Origin: Haloarcula taiwanensis
GTDB taxonomy: Archaea > Halobacteriota > Halobacteria > Halobacteriales > Haloarculaceae
DNA: 64,000 nucleotides
Direction of reading: 5' to 3'
NCBI GenBank assembly: GCA_002844335.1
Contig: CP019154.1
Coordinates: 2,728,001 to 2,792,000, forward strand
Shown here: in pieces, positions 39,748 through 49,028 of the stretch
Position numbering within the stretch: the first letter of the stretch is position 1
How the letters are laid out: every line of letters starts with the position of its first letter
The notes under the pieces: generated by a model
Databases searched by the model: none
What the model was told of the DNA's origin: nothing
Seen by the model: the letters and a program-made list of their open reading frames with translations, nothing else
Position numbers and translations under genes: made by a program

Positions 39748-40849
39748 CGCGACCACCGCCCAGCGAGTCGGGCCAGATGAGTTCGCGCTCCGGCGGGAGA
39801 ATCCCCTCCGGGCGGAGCCTGACGATGAAGATGATGAGCAGGCCGACCAGCATGAGCCGGAGCGGTGCCGCGCCGATTGGGAGCGCGCCCGTGTCGGTCA
39901 TGAAGCGGGTCCCCTGCTGGATGGCGACGATGGTGAACCCACCGAGCATCGCGCCGCGGTCGCTGCCCGTGCCGCCGAGGATGACGGCGACCCAGACGTA
40001 GAACGTCGTGATTGGCTGAAGGTCCTGTGGGCTGACGAACAACACGAGGTGGGAGTAGAACACGCCGGCGAGCGCCATGATGAGGCTCCCGATGACGAAC
40101 GCCTGCATCTTGAACGCGAAGGTGTTCTTGCCCAGCGTCTCCGCGAGGTCCTCGTCGGTCCGAATCGTCCGCAGGACGCGGCCCCACGGCGACCGGTGGA
40201 TGCGGCGGAGGAACAGGTAAACCGCCGCCACAATAACAGTGACGAGGACGACGTTCAGGAAGCTGGTGACGACCGACTGCGTCGTGTAAAACAGCGGAGC
40301 TCCGCCCACGTAGAAGACGTACGGGTACGTCAGGTCCCCGAGCACAGGCCAGTCGGAGAAAAACAGCGGGATGCCGGTCAGGCCGGCGCTCCCCGCTGTC
40401 CACTGCGATTCGTTGAGGATGAAGATGCGGACGACTTCTGCAAGGCCCAGCGACGCGATTGCGAGGTAATCGTCGCGGAGCTTCAGCGTCGGGTAGCCGA
40501 TGATGACCGCAAGCACTGCGGCGAGTCCGAGACCACCAAACAGCGCGATGACGGGGCTGACCCCCCCGGAGATAGGCGAGCCGGACGCCGTCAGCAATGC
40601 GGTCCCGTACGCGCCGAGGCCGAAGAAGGCCGCGACACTGAAGTTGATCATGCCGCCGTACCCCCACTGGACGTTCAGCCCCATCGAGAGGAGCATATAC
40701 ATCGCCGACAGCCCAACGAGATACAGCAGGTACGCCGGGGCGAGGAAGCCAGTCACAACCGCCAGGAGCAGGAGTGCACCGAGCGCGCCGAGCAGTCCCA
40801 CGACGCCTTTCTCGCGGGCCGAATAGGCACCGACATCAAGCGTGCTCAT
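39740..40849 (-). CDS. livM: branched-chain amino acid-type ABC transporter permease
   Basis: A 369-residue permease with about ten membrane helices. The LivM marks are MGLNVQWGYGGMINFSVAAF near the first third, TLKLRDDYLAIASLGLAEVV in the middle and VAVILGGTGSDRGAMLGG toward the end. The long loop (about residues 200-240) has the usual basic-acidic RSPWGRVLRTIRTDEDLAET. The start overlaps the livH stop by four bases, and its stop overlaps livG. Confidence 0.95.
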   Translation of the reverse strand: MSTLDVGAYSAREKGVVGLLGALGALLLLAVVTGFLAPAYLLYLVGLSAMYMLLSMGLNVQWGYGGMINFSVAAFFGLGAYGTALLTASGSPISGGVSPVIALFGGLGLAAVLAVIIGYPTLKLRDDYLAIASLGLAEVVRIFILNESQWTAGSAGLTGIPLFFSDWPVLGDLTYPYVFYVGGAPLFYTTQSVVTSFLNVVLVTVIVAAVYLFLRRIHRSPWGRVLRTIRTDEDLAETLGKNTFAFKMQAFVIGSLIMALAGVFYSHLVLFVSPQDLQPITTFYVWVAVILGGTGSDRGAMLGGFTIVAIQQGTRFMTDTGALPIGAAPLRLMLVGLLIIFIVRLRPEGILPPERELIWPDSLGGGRDE

Positions 40850-41763
40850 GTCATATCACCCGCGATGCCGCGAGGCCTGACAAGCAGAACCGCGACCATG
40901 ATGACGAACGCGACAGCCGGCGCGTAGGCGTTGCTAATCGGAAGGCCGACATCGCTGAGCAGCGGCGTCAGTTCGTGGAGCATCCCGATGAGAAGGCCAC
41001 CGAGCATCGCGCCGTACACCGAGCCGATACCACCGAGGATGACCGCGGCGAACACGACCAGCAGGATGTTGAACCCGATTCGGGGGTCAAGCTGACTGTA
41101 CAACGCGAGGAAAACGCCGCCGGCGGCAGCCAGAGCGCTGCCGACGACCCACATGACGAGAATGACGCGGTCAGTTCGGATACCGCTCACGCGTGCGAGG
41201 TCGGGGTTGTCAGCTGTCGCGCGCATCTTCCGGCCCAGCGTCGTCCGCTGAAGCAGGAGGTGCAGGGCGACGACGAGCACCGCCGCGCTGACGATGATCG
41301 CCACGTCTCGCTGTGTCACGGCGACATCAAGTGTGTCCAGCAGCAGCGGAATCGGTCCGCTACGGCTGATGTCGTACTGTAGAAAGTCAGTCCCGAACGT
41401 CCCCTGTAGCACCGCACGGTAGACGAACGCCACGCCGATGCTCGTGATAAGCAACCCGATTGAGTCCGTATCGAGGGGCTTGTACACGAGCACGTGGGTG
41501 AGGACGGCGACAACGGCAGCAAGCGCCATCCCTACTGCAAGGGCCAGGAAGAAGCCGATTGGGAGGCCGAGAACGGTGCCGCCGAGACTGCCGAACACGC
41601 CGAAGGCGACGAACGCCCCGTACGCGCCCAGGGTCATCGTATCGCCGTGTGCGAAGTTCGCGAAATCGGCGATGCTGTAGACCAGCGAGAGCCCGATACT
41701 CCCGAGGATGATGATACTACTGAAAACGAGCCCGTTTGCCAGGTATTGTAATATCTGCGCCAT
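40846..41763 (-). CDS. livH: branched-chain amino acid-type ABC transporter permease
   Basis: A 305-residue permease with about eight helices. LivH marks are SLVYSIADFANFAHGDTMTL near the start, TTLGRKMRATADNPDLARVS and the AAVILGGIGSVYGAMLGGLL block. It begins 30 bases after the substrate-binding protein and is translationally coupled to livM. Confidence 0.95.
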   Translation of the reverse strand: MAQILQYLANGLVFSSIIILGSIGLSLVYSIADFANFAHGDTMTLGAYGAFVAFGVFGSLGGTVLGLPIGFFLALAVGMALAAVVAVLTHVLVYKPLDTDSIGLLITSIGVAFVYRAVLQGTFGTDFLQYDISRSGPIPLLLDTLDVAVTQRDVAIIVSAAVLVVALHLLLQRTTLGRKMRATADNPDLARVSGIRTDRVILVMWVVGSALAAAGGVFLALYSQLDPRIGFNILLVVFAAVILGGIGSVYGAMLGGLLIGMLHELTPLLSDVGLPISNAYAPAVAFVIMVAVLLVRPRGIAGDMT

Positions 41764-41793
41764 TGGTGAAAATGGGAAAGAGTCGTGGCCGCC

Positions 41794-43101
41794 TTAGCCC
41801 TCGATGAAGCCAGCGGATTCGTACGCGTGGTCAACGACTTCGAACACCTGTAGCAACCCGACGGGGTCGCCGTTCTCGTCGAGGTCGATGGGGCCGCTCA
41901 CGCCGGTGTAGTCCACGTCCGACGGCGAGCCACCGTTGGCCAGAATTTCGTGTGCCTCCTCGTACGTGGTCGCTTCCTCACCCTCGGGACGGGTCACGTC
42001 CCGGACGACCTCCATGAGTGCCGAGCCCGTGAACTCGTCTGCAGCTTCGATAGCGAGTGCGCTGACGATTACCGCGTCGTACGCGTACGCCGACCACGAC
42101 GTGGGTTCCTCGCCGAAGCGCTCCTCGAACTCCGAGACGAACGCCTGGTAGTTCTCGGCGTCCTGTGGGACGCTTGGAACCACGGCTTTCATTCCGTCGA
42201 GGCTCCCCTCGGGAGCGGATTCGAGGACCTTCGGCCCTTTGACGCTGTCACCGCCGTACCAGGCGGCCTGATCGGTGACGCCCAGGTCGAACGCCTCCTG
42301 AGACATTGTCGCGAACTCCGGCTGGTAGGTGATGAACACCCACGCGTCAGCGTCGGTGTCGGACATCGAGGAGATGGTGCTGCTGTAGGAGGACTGGCCC
42401 TGGTCGTGGGGTTCGTTGTAGACGATTTCTCCGTCGTAGGCCTCGATGAATGCCTCGCCCACGGACTGGCCGTAATCGTTGTTAATCCAGGCCAGGGCGG
42501 CGGACTCGTTGCCGTCCTCGCTGAGGAGCGACGAAATTGCCTCCGCCTGGGCCTTGCCTGCCGGCGGCATCCGAAGCAGGTCTGGGAAGTTCGTCAGGTT
42601 CGGGCTGGTGCTGTTCTGGCTGATCTGGACGACGTCAGTGTTCTGGACGACGCTTTCGTGAATAGCCGTGCTGACACCGCTGCCGACGGTACCGATGAGC
42701 AGCGGGACACCCTCCTGATTGACCAGCGTCTGTGCTGCGCTGACGCCACCCTGACTCGTGCTCTGGTCGTCCTGCTGTGAGATTTCCAGTGTGCCGCCAC
42801 CGACGCCGACCGAGTTGACGTCGTCAAGCGCGATTTCCTTGCCGCGCTGATTCCGCTGTCCGAACGCCGATAGTGAGCCGGAGAGGCTGTCAACCATCCC
42901 GATGGTGTAAGTTTCGGACCCGGAGTCCGTCGCGGAATCCGTTGATTCGCCATCGCTGCCACTACCGTCGCCGCCGTCTCCACCATCGCCACCGTCTTCG
43001 GGAGCACCACCTGAACAGCCAGCGAGGCCGACGAGTCCAGCACTGGCAGCGGCTTTGATTACGGTTCGCCTGTCAATCGAACGCTTGTCATGGTCGTTCA
43101 T
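41794..43101 (-). CDS. livJ: ABC transporter substrate-binding lipoprotein (branched-chain amino acid type)
   Basis: A 435-residue receptor. The N-terminus is a Tat lipoprotein signal: DRRTVIKAAASAGLVGLAGC, with the twin arginines and a lipobox ending at Cys 29. An acidic Gly/Ser/Asp linker of about 30 residues follows. The mature domain has the type I periplasmic-binding fold, with YTIGMVDSLSGSLSAFG near its start and ALAWINNDYGQSVGEAF in the middle. It is the first gene of the importer operon. Being divergent from a proline racemase, its ligand may be proline or hydroxyproline; this is inferred. Confidence 0.93.
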   Translation of the reverse strand: MNDHDKRSIDRRTVIKAAASAGLVGLAGCSGGAPEDGGDGGDGGDGSGSDGESTDSATDSGSETYTIGMVDSLSGSLSAFGQRNQRGKEIALDDVNSVGVGGGTLEISQQDDQSTSQGGVSAAQTLVNQEGVPLLIGTVGSGVSTAIHESVVQNTDVVQISQNSTSPNLTNFPDLLRMPPAGKAQAEAISSLLSEDGNESAALAWINNDYGQSVGEAFIEAYDGEIVYNEPHDQGQSSYSSTISSMSDTDADAWVFITYQPEFATMSQEAFDLGVTDQAAWYGGDSVKGPKVLESAPEGSLDGMKAVVPSVPQDAENYQAFVSEFEERFGEEPTSWSAYAYDAVIVSALAIEAADEFTGSALMEVVRDVTRPEGEEATTYEEAHEILANGGSPSDVDYTGVSGPIDLDENGDPVGLLQVFEVVDHAYESAGFIEG

Positions 43102-43241
43102 GGTATACTGATATCCTTTTTCGTAACTCCCTGTATAACCGTGTCCCCGTCCATGGTAGGTACCCTGTTCTGGACGGCGTACGGAAAGCCGTCAATTAAT
43201 ACTTCTGGAACGCGTTCAGTGTATAGAGTATCGCTACGGCT
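43102..43241. promoter_or_regulatory. divergent promoter region between the ABC importer and proline racemase
   Basis: This 140-base gap has an AT-rich element on each side. On the minus strand GGTTATACAG at 43131-43140 lies about 30-39 bases before the binding-protein ATG. On the plus strand AATTAATAC at 43194-43202 lies about 40-48 bases before the racemase ATG. A shared regulator, perhaps the Bat-type HTH protein nearby, could act here. No clear long palindrome was seen. Confidence 0.5.
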
Positions 43242-44213
43242 ATGCAACGAACGGAGTTTATTACAGTAGACACACACACGGGCGGAGAGCCGACGCGCAT
43301 CGTGCTCGACGGGATCGAGGCCGACACACTCACCGGAGAGACCGTCCGGGAGAAGCGCGACCAGTTTGCAGCTACGGCTGACGATGTCCGGAAACTCCTC
43401 ATGCAGGAGCCCCGTGGGCACGCAGATATGTTCGGAGCGGTCCCGGTGCCGACAGACCGGGCCGACCTCGGGGTTTTCTTCATGGATACTGACGGCTATC
43501 TGGATATGTGTGGCCACGGCCTCATCGGGGTCGTGACCGCACTCATCGAACAGGGCGAACTCCACGAGACACCAGAACTGACCGTCGAAACCCCCGCCGG
43601 ACTGGTTGACGTGACGGCCGAGATAGCTGACGGCGTCGTTCGCCGTGTTGCGTTCGAAAACGTCGACAGTTACGTCTGTGGGACGATTACCGTCGAACAG
43701 GACGGCGTCCCGGTCGAGGCTCGTATCGTCTATTCGGGGAACTATTTCGCCGTTGTTGACGCCGACAGTCTGGGCGTCACGCTCGACCGTGAAGACGCCA
43801 CGCAGTGTATCGACCCCGCACTGGAACTCCGCCGAGCAGTCAACGACGCCGCACCGGAGGACCCAGTCACCGGAGCACGGGTGACCGTCTCGGCAGTCGA
43901 ACTCACCGGTGGTGGCGACAGCGACCGGAGCTGTGTGGTGTTCGCCGACGGTTCCGTCGACCGCTCCCCCTGTGGAACAGGCACGTGTGCGCGATTGACC
44001 CTTCACCACGCCGACGGCGATCTCGCTATCGGCGAGCGTGTCGAAGTGACCGGGCCGGTCGGATCAACATTCGAGGGGTACATCAGCGAAACCAGCGTCG
44101 CCAACGGCGTCACCGTGACCAGCCCGGTCGTCTCGGGCACAGCGCATATCACAGGCGAGCACACGTTTTACCGGACCGACGACGATACGCTCGGCAGTTT
44201 CACTCTCGCTTGA
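43242..44213 (+). CDS. proline racemase / 4-hydroxyproline 2-epimerase family enzyme
   Basis: A 323-residue cofactor-independent racemase. Both catalytic cysteines are present: C90 in YLDMCGHGLIG and C244 in DRSPCGTGTCARL; their presence argues against the hydroxyproline dehydratase members, which lack one. The N-terminus VDTHTGGEPTRIVLDG and GNYFAVVDADSLG are typical. It sits upstream of proline dehydrogenase and divergent from a Liv-type importer. The natural substrate may be D-proline or hydroxyproline; sequence alone does not settle it. Confidence 0.92.
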   Translation: MQRTEFITVDTHTGGEPTRIVLDGIEADTLTGETVREKRDQFAATADDVRKLLMQEPRGHADMFGAVPVPTDRADLGVFFMDTDGYLDMCGHGLIGVVTALIEQGELHETPELTVETPAGLVDVTAEIADGVVRRVAFENVDSYVCGTITVEQDGVPVEARIVYSGNYFAVVDADSLGVTLDREDATQCIDPALELRRAVNDAAPEDPVTGARVTVSAVELTGGGDSDRSCVVFADGSVDRSPCGTGTCARLTLHHADGDLAIGERVEVTGPVGSTFEGYISETSVANGVTVTSPVVSGTAHITGEHTFYRTDDDTLGSFTLA

Positions 44214-44233
44214 TTTCAGTCAGTAACTGCTGA

Positions 44234-44240
44234 TTTTTTT
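44234..44240 (+). terminator. T-run terminator after the racemase gene
   Basis: Seven Ts follow 21 bases after the racemase stop codon. Archaeal transcription commonly ends at T-runs without a strong hairpin. It lies just before the proline dehydrogenase gene, about 45 bases upstream of its ATG, and suggests the two genes need not be co-transcribed. Confidence 0.45.
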
Positions 44241-44284
44241 GGTAGGGGGTGCGTTTAGGCTGATATAGTGGCGTAGTTTCGATA

Positions 44285-45121
44285 ATGATTCCGCCGATAG
44301 CGAACAACTTCGTCGCCGGGGAGACAGCGTCGGGGGCACTCGACCACGTCGCTTCACTCAACGACGACGATGTCAAGGGCATCCTAAATCTGTTAGGCGA
44401 ACACTACGACGAGCGCCAGCCGGCTGACGAGGACGCAGACCAGTACATCGAGCTGATAGAAGAAATCGACAGGAGCGGCCTCGACTGCGCTGTCTCTGTC
44501 AAGCCCTCACAGATCGGCCTCGACGTTGGCGACGAGGTGTTCGTCGAGAACCTCGAACGCATCGTCGCGGCGGGTGACGACCGCGGTGTCTTCGTCTGGG
44601 TTGATATGGAGGACTACACCACGACCGACGTGACCCTCGACGCGTACGAACGGCTCGTCACGGAACACGAAGGCGGCATTGGCGTCTGTACACAGGCAAA
44701 CCTCAAGCGAACGCCCGAAGACCTCGAACGGCTCGCGCCCCTTCCCGGGAAAGTCCGGCTTGTCAAGGGGGCCTACTCCGAGCCCAAGGAGGTCTCGTAC
44801 AAGAAGAAAGAGCGCGTCAACGAAGCCTATCGGGACTGTCTCGAACTGATGTTCGAGGAGTTCGATGGCGGCATCGGCGTCGGCAGCCACGACCCGGCAA
44901 TGATAGACTACGCCAAGGACCTCCACGACGAGTACGGCACTGACTACGAAGTGCAGATGCTGATGGGCGTCCGCGACGACGCCCAGCGTGACCTCGCCGC
45001 CGAGGGCGTCCCGATGTGGCAGTACATCCCCTACGGCGACAAGTGGTTCTCCTACTTCTACCGGCGTGTCCGCGAGCGCAAAGAGAACGCGTTGTTTGCC
45101 GTCCGGGCCGTGCTGAGCTAG
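44285..45121 (+). CDS. proline dehydrogenase
   Basis: A 278-residue monofunctional FAD-dependent proline dehydrogenase, which oxidises L-proline to pyrroline-5-carboxylate. The TIM-barrel marks include CAVSVKPSQIGLD, VFVWVDMEDYTTTDVTLDAY, GGIGVCTQANLKRTPEDLE, RLVKGAYSEPKEVSYKK and the C-terminal substrate site YIPYGDKWFSYFYRRVRER. The C-terminus has no aldehyde dehydrogenase domain; the aldehyde dehydrogenase gene downstream could perform the second step. GTTTAGG is about 27-33 bases before the ATG. Confidence 0.94.
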   Translation: MIPPIANNFVAGETASGALDHVASLNDDDVKGILNLLGEHYDERQPADEDADQYIELIEEIDRSGLDCAVSVKPSQIGLDVGDEVFVENLERIVAAGDDRGVFVWVDMEDYTTTDVTLDAYERLVTEHEGGIGVCTQANLKRTPEDLERLAPLPGKVRLVKGAYSEPKEVSYKKKERVNEAYRDCLELMFEEFDGGIGVGSHDPAMIDYAKDLHDEYGTDYEVQMLMGVRDDAQRDLAAEGVPMWQYIPYGDKWFSYFYRRVRERKENALFAVRAVLS

Positions 45122-45792
45122 AGTAACTTCGACGGTGTACGACCCTCCCCCTCGAAACAGGCAACCGGGTTCCCGTTCTCCCAGGGGTCGGGGTCCAGCG
45201 CGTCGGCCCCATCGAAATCGTTTCGCGTCGTTCTGGCCCGGACAACCCGTGTCGAACCGATATAGTACGTGACGTACTGGGTTATGTAGTCGAAGTCCGT
45301 ACCGGGGTGAATCGTCCCGGAGCCGACGTACTGCAGTCGGACGACGGCCGAGTTAGCGGGCCCCGAGGCGACCCAGAAATTCTGGACGGAGATGTCGAAC
45401 TGCGTCAGGTAGCTGTCGGACTCGCCGTCCGTCGTCATGTCCGTGTTCGCTAGCATCTCGGCGTTCTGCCGGTAAGCCAGTTCGAACGCAGTGGCGTACT
45501 CCACCGCACCCTCGCCTGCCGGCTCCGATGGCGGCCGCCCGGGATACCTACGGGCAGCAAGCGCTCCCTTCCGGTCGACTGGCTCAGCCATCGGTCTCGA
45601 AGCGGCCGAACAGGACACGTTCGGAGGCGTTTCCGGAATCTGGGTCGCCCATCCGGTGGCCGGCGTCGGCGTCGCTGTGGCTGCCGGCGTCTCAGTTGAG
45701 TCAGCCCCGTCGAAAGTGAGACAACCAGCTGTGGAAAGCCCTGCCCCGATGGTGCCGAGGGCCTGCACGAGATGACGGCGTGTTATCTCCAT
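45118..45792 (-). CDS. Tat lipoprotein of unknown function
   Basis: A 224-residue lipoprotein. The ATG at 45792 gives MEITRRHLVQALGTIGAG, then a lipobox with Cys 24 (STAGC), so it is probably exported by Tat and lipid-anchored. A Thr/Ala/Pro linker follows and a compact domain with YGRN-like YRQNAEMLANTDMTTDG and TQYVTYYIGSTRVVRA. No enzyme motif is recognised. Its stop overlaps the proline dehydrogenase stop by four bases, and it is convergent. A link to proline use is not shown. Confidence 0.82.
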   Translation of the reverse strand: MEITRRHLVQALGTIGAGLSTAGCLTFDGADSTETPAATATPTPATGWATQIPETPPNVSCSAASRPMAEPVDRKGALAARRYPGRPPSEPAGEGAVEYATAFELAYRQNAEMLANTDMTTDGESDSYLTQFDISVQNFWVASGPANSAVVRLQYVGSGTIHPGTDFDYITQYVTYYIGSTRVVRARTTRNDFDGADALDPDPWENGNPVACFEGEGRTPSKLL

Positions 45793-46015
45793 AGCACACG
45801 TAGCAGTAGCGGCTCCGATGGTAAACGGTTTCAGGACGTTCAAGAACGTATTTGAGCCATCCCGCTGGTTGATATGAAAGAGTACAGTTACCAGTCTGCC
45901 ATGGACAACCGGAAGGCAAGCAGGCCCTCGCCGAGAGACGGATTTCCGCTGTCAGCGCGCTGGATTAGTCGACGCCGAACCGGGTGCGAGCGGCTTTACG
46001 CCACACTCGCTGTGG

Positions 46016-46732
46016 CTACTGGTCCGGGTCGAGTAGTTTCGCTTCTGCTTTGCGAAGGTGTTCGAGCAGCGTCGTCTTCGAAACGCCGAGCTTCGACGCG
46101 AGTTCGCGCGTCGAGATACCCCGTGGCCACGCGTAGTAATCCTCCTGCCGGGCGAGTTCGAACGCTTCGCGCTGGCTGTCCGAGAGTCGGTCCATCCGCC
46201 GGAGCTGCTGCGGATTGCCGCCGCCGGCGGACGTGATTCGCGTGACTTCGATATCGGCTGACTGCTCCTCGCGGATCTCGTCGAGGAGTGACTCGGCTTC
46301 GTCGCGAGAGTCCGCGAAAAACACCGGCCAATGTTCGCGACCGTGCCGGACCCGAACCGGGTCGTTGTGAATGAACCCGCGCGAGAGCAGGCTGTCGCTG
46401 ATGGTGTTGTCCGGATCGTACTCAACGAACAGTTCGCGGGTCGTGTTCCCCGGTGACGAGCCCGTGCCAGTCGCCCCGTGGCGCTCGCGCAGTTCCAGCA
46501 CGGAGTCAGTCAGCGACGAGTCACGAGTCGCGTCGATGAGGTCCTCAACCTCGCTAATACTGTCGGCGTACGCCGTGAACAGGCCCTTTACGCTACCGTT
46601 CTGTGTGTTGTACACGCCGTGTGCCAGCAAACCAGCCGCCGTCTTGTCGGTCACTTCGAGCGTCCAGCAGTCAGGATGCCAGATGCTCAGGGTAAGCTGG
46701 AGTCCCCCGTGTTCTGCTTGTGCTTCACTCAT
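46016..46732 (-). CDS. Bat-type HTH transcriptional regulator
   Basis: A 238-residue haloarchaeal regulator of the bacterio-opsin activator (Bat) HTH-10 family. The C-terminal HTH is ISTRELASKLGVSKTTLLEH, preceded by LSDSQREAFELARQEDYYAWPR, a typical linker. The N-terminal 150 residues form a ligand or GAF-like sensor part. It lies between the proline dehydrogenase/lipoprotein pair and an aldehyde dehydrogenase, divergent from the latter. It may control proline catabolism; target genes are inferred from position. Confidence 0.9.
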   Translation of the reverse strand: MSEAQAEHGGLQLTLSIWHPDCWTLEVTDKTAAGLLAHGVYNTQNGSVKGLFTAYADSISEVEDLIDATRDSSLTDSVLELRERHGATGTGSSPGNTTRELFVEYDPDNTISDSLLSRGFIHNDPVRVRHGREHWPVFFADSRDEAESLLDEIREEQSADIEVTRITSAGGGNPQQLRRMDRLSDSQREAFELARQEDYYAWPRGISTRELASKLGVSKTTLLEHLRKAEAKLLDPDQ

Positions 46733-46921
46733 ACTGTGCGCCCTCCGTATGAAGGGGTGCTAAAGGGAGTCACGATATGGACGCAAATAAAGGTGCGGTT
46801 CATAAGGGGAACACCGACCATGGGAAATAATGCCGGGTTGTATATGATGTATCAGGGTGGTACCGGCCCCCTGACCATGGACGGTGGAACATATTGGTGG
46901 GGGACGCGTACAGTACCTACC
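46733..46921. promoter_or_regulatory. divergent promoter region of the Bat-type regulator and aldehyde dehydrogenase
   Basis: In this 189-base gap the plus-strand ACATATT at 46889-46895 lies 27-33 bases before the aldehyde dehydrogenase ATG, and GTATATGATG is further upstream. On the minus strand CCCTTTAGC at 46760-46768 lies 28-36 bases before the regulator ATG. The many CCATGG/GGTACC short palindromes near 46860-46880 could be operator half-sites. Confidence 0.5.
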
Positions 46922-48445
46922 ATGAGTACAGACGACTCACGACGACACTACATCGACGGTGAATGGACAACAGGCACCGGCGACGAAACGTTCACAAGCC
47001 AGAACCCGGCCACCGGCGAGGCGCTCGCCTCGTTCCACCGCGGAACCGAAGCCGATGTCGACCGCGCACTGGCCGCGGCAGAGGACGCCTACGACGAGTG
47101 GCGCTCGCTTTCGCACATCGACCGCGCGGAATACCTCTGGGACATCTACCACGAGCTGCGTGACCGCCACGAGGAACTCGGCGAAATCGTCACCATGGAG
47201 TGTGGCAAGGAGATCAGCGAAGGGCTGGCCGATGTCACCGAGTCCTGGCACATGGTCGAGTGGGCGGCCGGCAACGCCCGACACCCCCACGGCGACGTGG
47301 TACCGTCCGAAATCGCCAGCAAGGACGCCTACATGCGCCGCAAGCCGAAGGGCGTCGTCGGCTGTATCACGCCGTGGAACTTCCCGGTCGCCATCCCGTT
47401 CTGGCACCTCGCCGTGACGCTGGTCGAGGGTAACACCGTCGTCTGGAAGCCGGCAGAGCAGACGCCGTGGTGTGCTCACATCATCGCCGAGATGTTCGAG
47501 GACTCGGGTATCCCGGACGGCGTGTTCAATCTCGTGCAGGGCTACGGTGACGCCGGCAACGCCATCGTCGAAGACGACCGCGTCGAGACGGTCCTGTTTA
47601 CCGGCAGCGCCGAGGTCGGCCACAAGATAGCCTCGAAGGTCGGCGGCGAGCCCGGCAAGATCGCGGCCTGCGAGATGGGCGGGAAGAATGCCGTCGTCAT
47701 CACGGAGGAAGCGGACCTCGACATCGCCGTTCACTCGGCCGTGATGTCCAGCTTCAAGACGACCGGCCAGCGCTGTGTCTCCTCGGAGCGACTCATCGTC
47801 CACGAGGACCTTTACGACGAGTTCAAAGAGCGCTTCGTCGACGTTGCCAAAGACATCGCTGTCGGCGACCCACTGGAGGAAGACACGTTCATGGGGCCGC
47901 TCATCGAGGACGATCAGGTCGAGAAGTTCAAGAAGTACAACGACCTCGCCCGCGAGGAGGGCGCGAACGTGCTCGTCGACCGCGCCGACCTCGGTGCCGA
48001 GGAGATTCCCGAGGGCCACGAGGAGGGCCACTGGGTCGGCCCGTTCGTCTACGAGATCGACTACGACGAGGACCTGCGCTGTATCAACGAGGAAGTGTTC
48101 GGGCCCCACGTCGCGCTACTCGAGTACTCGGGTGACTTCGATGAGGCGCTGGAAATGCACAACAGCGTCGACTACGGGCTGGCCGGGGCCATCATCTCCG
48201 AGGACTACCGCCAGATTAACCAGTTCCGCGACGAGGCTGAAATCGGCCTCGCCTACGGCAACCTCCCGTGCATCGGTGCGGAGGTCCACCTGCCCTTCGG
48301 CGGCGTCAAGAAGTCCGGCAACGGCCTCCCGAGTGGCCGCGAGGTCATCGAGGCTGTCACCGAGCGTACCGCCTGGACACTGAACAACTCCAAGGATATC
48401 GAGATGGCACAGGGTCTGTCAGCCGATATCATCACCGATGAGTAA
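46922..48445 (+). CDS. aldehyde dehydrogenase family protein (possible P5C dehydrogenase)
   Basis: A 507-residue NAD(P) aldehyde dehydrogenase. The catalytic Cys is C285 ([12 protein letters not shown]) and the general base E251 ([14 protein letters not shown]). The [20 protein letters not shown] segment, [19 protein letters not shown] and [14 protein letters not shown] complete the family set. As its gene is next to proline dehydrogenase and a Bat-type regulator, it likely oxidises glutamate semialdehyde/P5C to glutamate. A ketoglutarate semialdehyde or succinate semialdehyde role is possible. A 43-codon gene overlaps its end. Confidence 0.9.
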   Translation: MSTDDSRRHYIDGEWTTGTGDETFTSQNPATGEALASFHRGTEADVDRALAAAEDAYDEWRSLSHIDRAEYLWDIYHELRDRHEELGEIVTMECGKEISEGLADVTESWHMVEWAAGNARHPHGDVVPSEIASKDAYMRRKPKGVVGCITPWNFPVAIPFWHLAVTLVEGNTVVWKPAEQTPWCAHIIAEMFEDSGIPDGVFNLVQGYGDAGNAIVEDDRVETVLFTGSAEVGHKIASKVGGEPGKIAACEMGGKNAVVITEEADLDIAVHSAVMSSFKTTGQRCVSSERLIVHEDLYDEFKERFVDVAKDIAVGDPLEEDTFMGPLIEDDQVEKFKKYNDLAREEGANVLVDRADLGAEEIPEGHEEGHWVGPFVYEIDYDEDLRCINEEVFGPHVALLEYSGDFDEALEMHNSVDYGLAGAIISEDYRQINQFRDEAEIGLAYGNLPCIGAEVHLPFGGVKKSGNGLPSGREVIEAVTERTAWTLNNSKDIEMAQGLSADIITDE

Positions 48446-48566
48446 GTCCGTGCAGTCGGCGGAGATCGGCTCCGTCTGTCCGCGCTGCCGCGGCGAGACG
48501 ACAACGGCGAAAGGCATCGAGACCTGCACCGACTGCTCGTGGGTCGGCTGCCTCGGCGCTGACTGA
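48438..48566 (+). CDS. tiny zinc-ribbon protein overlapping the aldehyde dehydrogenase stop
   Basis: A 42-residue open frame begins at an ATG eight bases before the end of the aldehyde dehydrogenase gene. It has two CxxC pairs: CPRC at residues 14-17 and CTDC at 30-33, plus a cysteine at 38, with TTAKGIE between. This compact zinc-finger type is common in haloarchaeal small proteins. The overlap suggests translational coupling. It is too short to name and there is no wider evidence of expression. Confidence 0.6.
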   Translation: MSKSVQSAEIGSVCPRCRGETTTAKGIETCTDCSWVGCLGAD

Positions 48567-48699
48567 ACTCGACCGACGCTTCGACGCCCGCTTTTCCGTA
48601 CGGCCCCAGCGTCTGTCCCACACCGAGACGGGGGCCACGGACCGGGTTCACGGTCCAACTTTTCCAAACCTTAAACCTCTCCCCGTCGAAGTACCGTCT

Positions 48700-48987
48700 A
48701 TGAGCGACAACGACAGCAGAAAGAACCTGCGGATGCCGGAAGAAGACGAGGTGTTCGCCGTCGTCATGGACATGCTTGGCGCGAACCGCGTCAAGGTACG
48801 CTGTATGGACGGCGTCGAGCGCACAGCCCGGATTCCGGGCAAGATGCAAAAACGCATCTGGATACGCGAAGACGACGTGGTCCTCGTCGAACCATGGGAC
48901 TGGCAGGACGAGAAAGCCGACATCACATGGCGCTACGAAAAACAGGATGCCGACCAGCTGCGCGAGGAGGGACACATCCAAGAGTAG
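48700..48987 (+). CDS. translation initiation factor 1A (aIF1A)
   Basis: A 95-residue aIF1A, an OB-fold factor helping start-codon scanning and tRNA binding on the small subunit. The OB segment is [22 protein letters not shown], followed by [22 protein letters not shown] and the acidic-basic tail [15 protein letters not shown]. Length is normal. TTAAAC 24-29 bases before the ATG suggests a leaderless mRNA. It is first in a ribosome-biogenesis cluster with RIO1 and a KH protein. Confidence 0.97.
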   Translation: MSDNDSRKNLRMPEEDEVFAVVMDMLGANRVKVRCMDGVERTARIPGKMQKRIWIREDDVVLVEPWDWQDEKADITWRYEKQDADQLREEGHIQE

Positions 48988-49028
48988 CCTGACATGTATC
49001 TGGCCGCGGTGCAGACGGAGGCGCAAGC

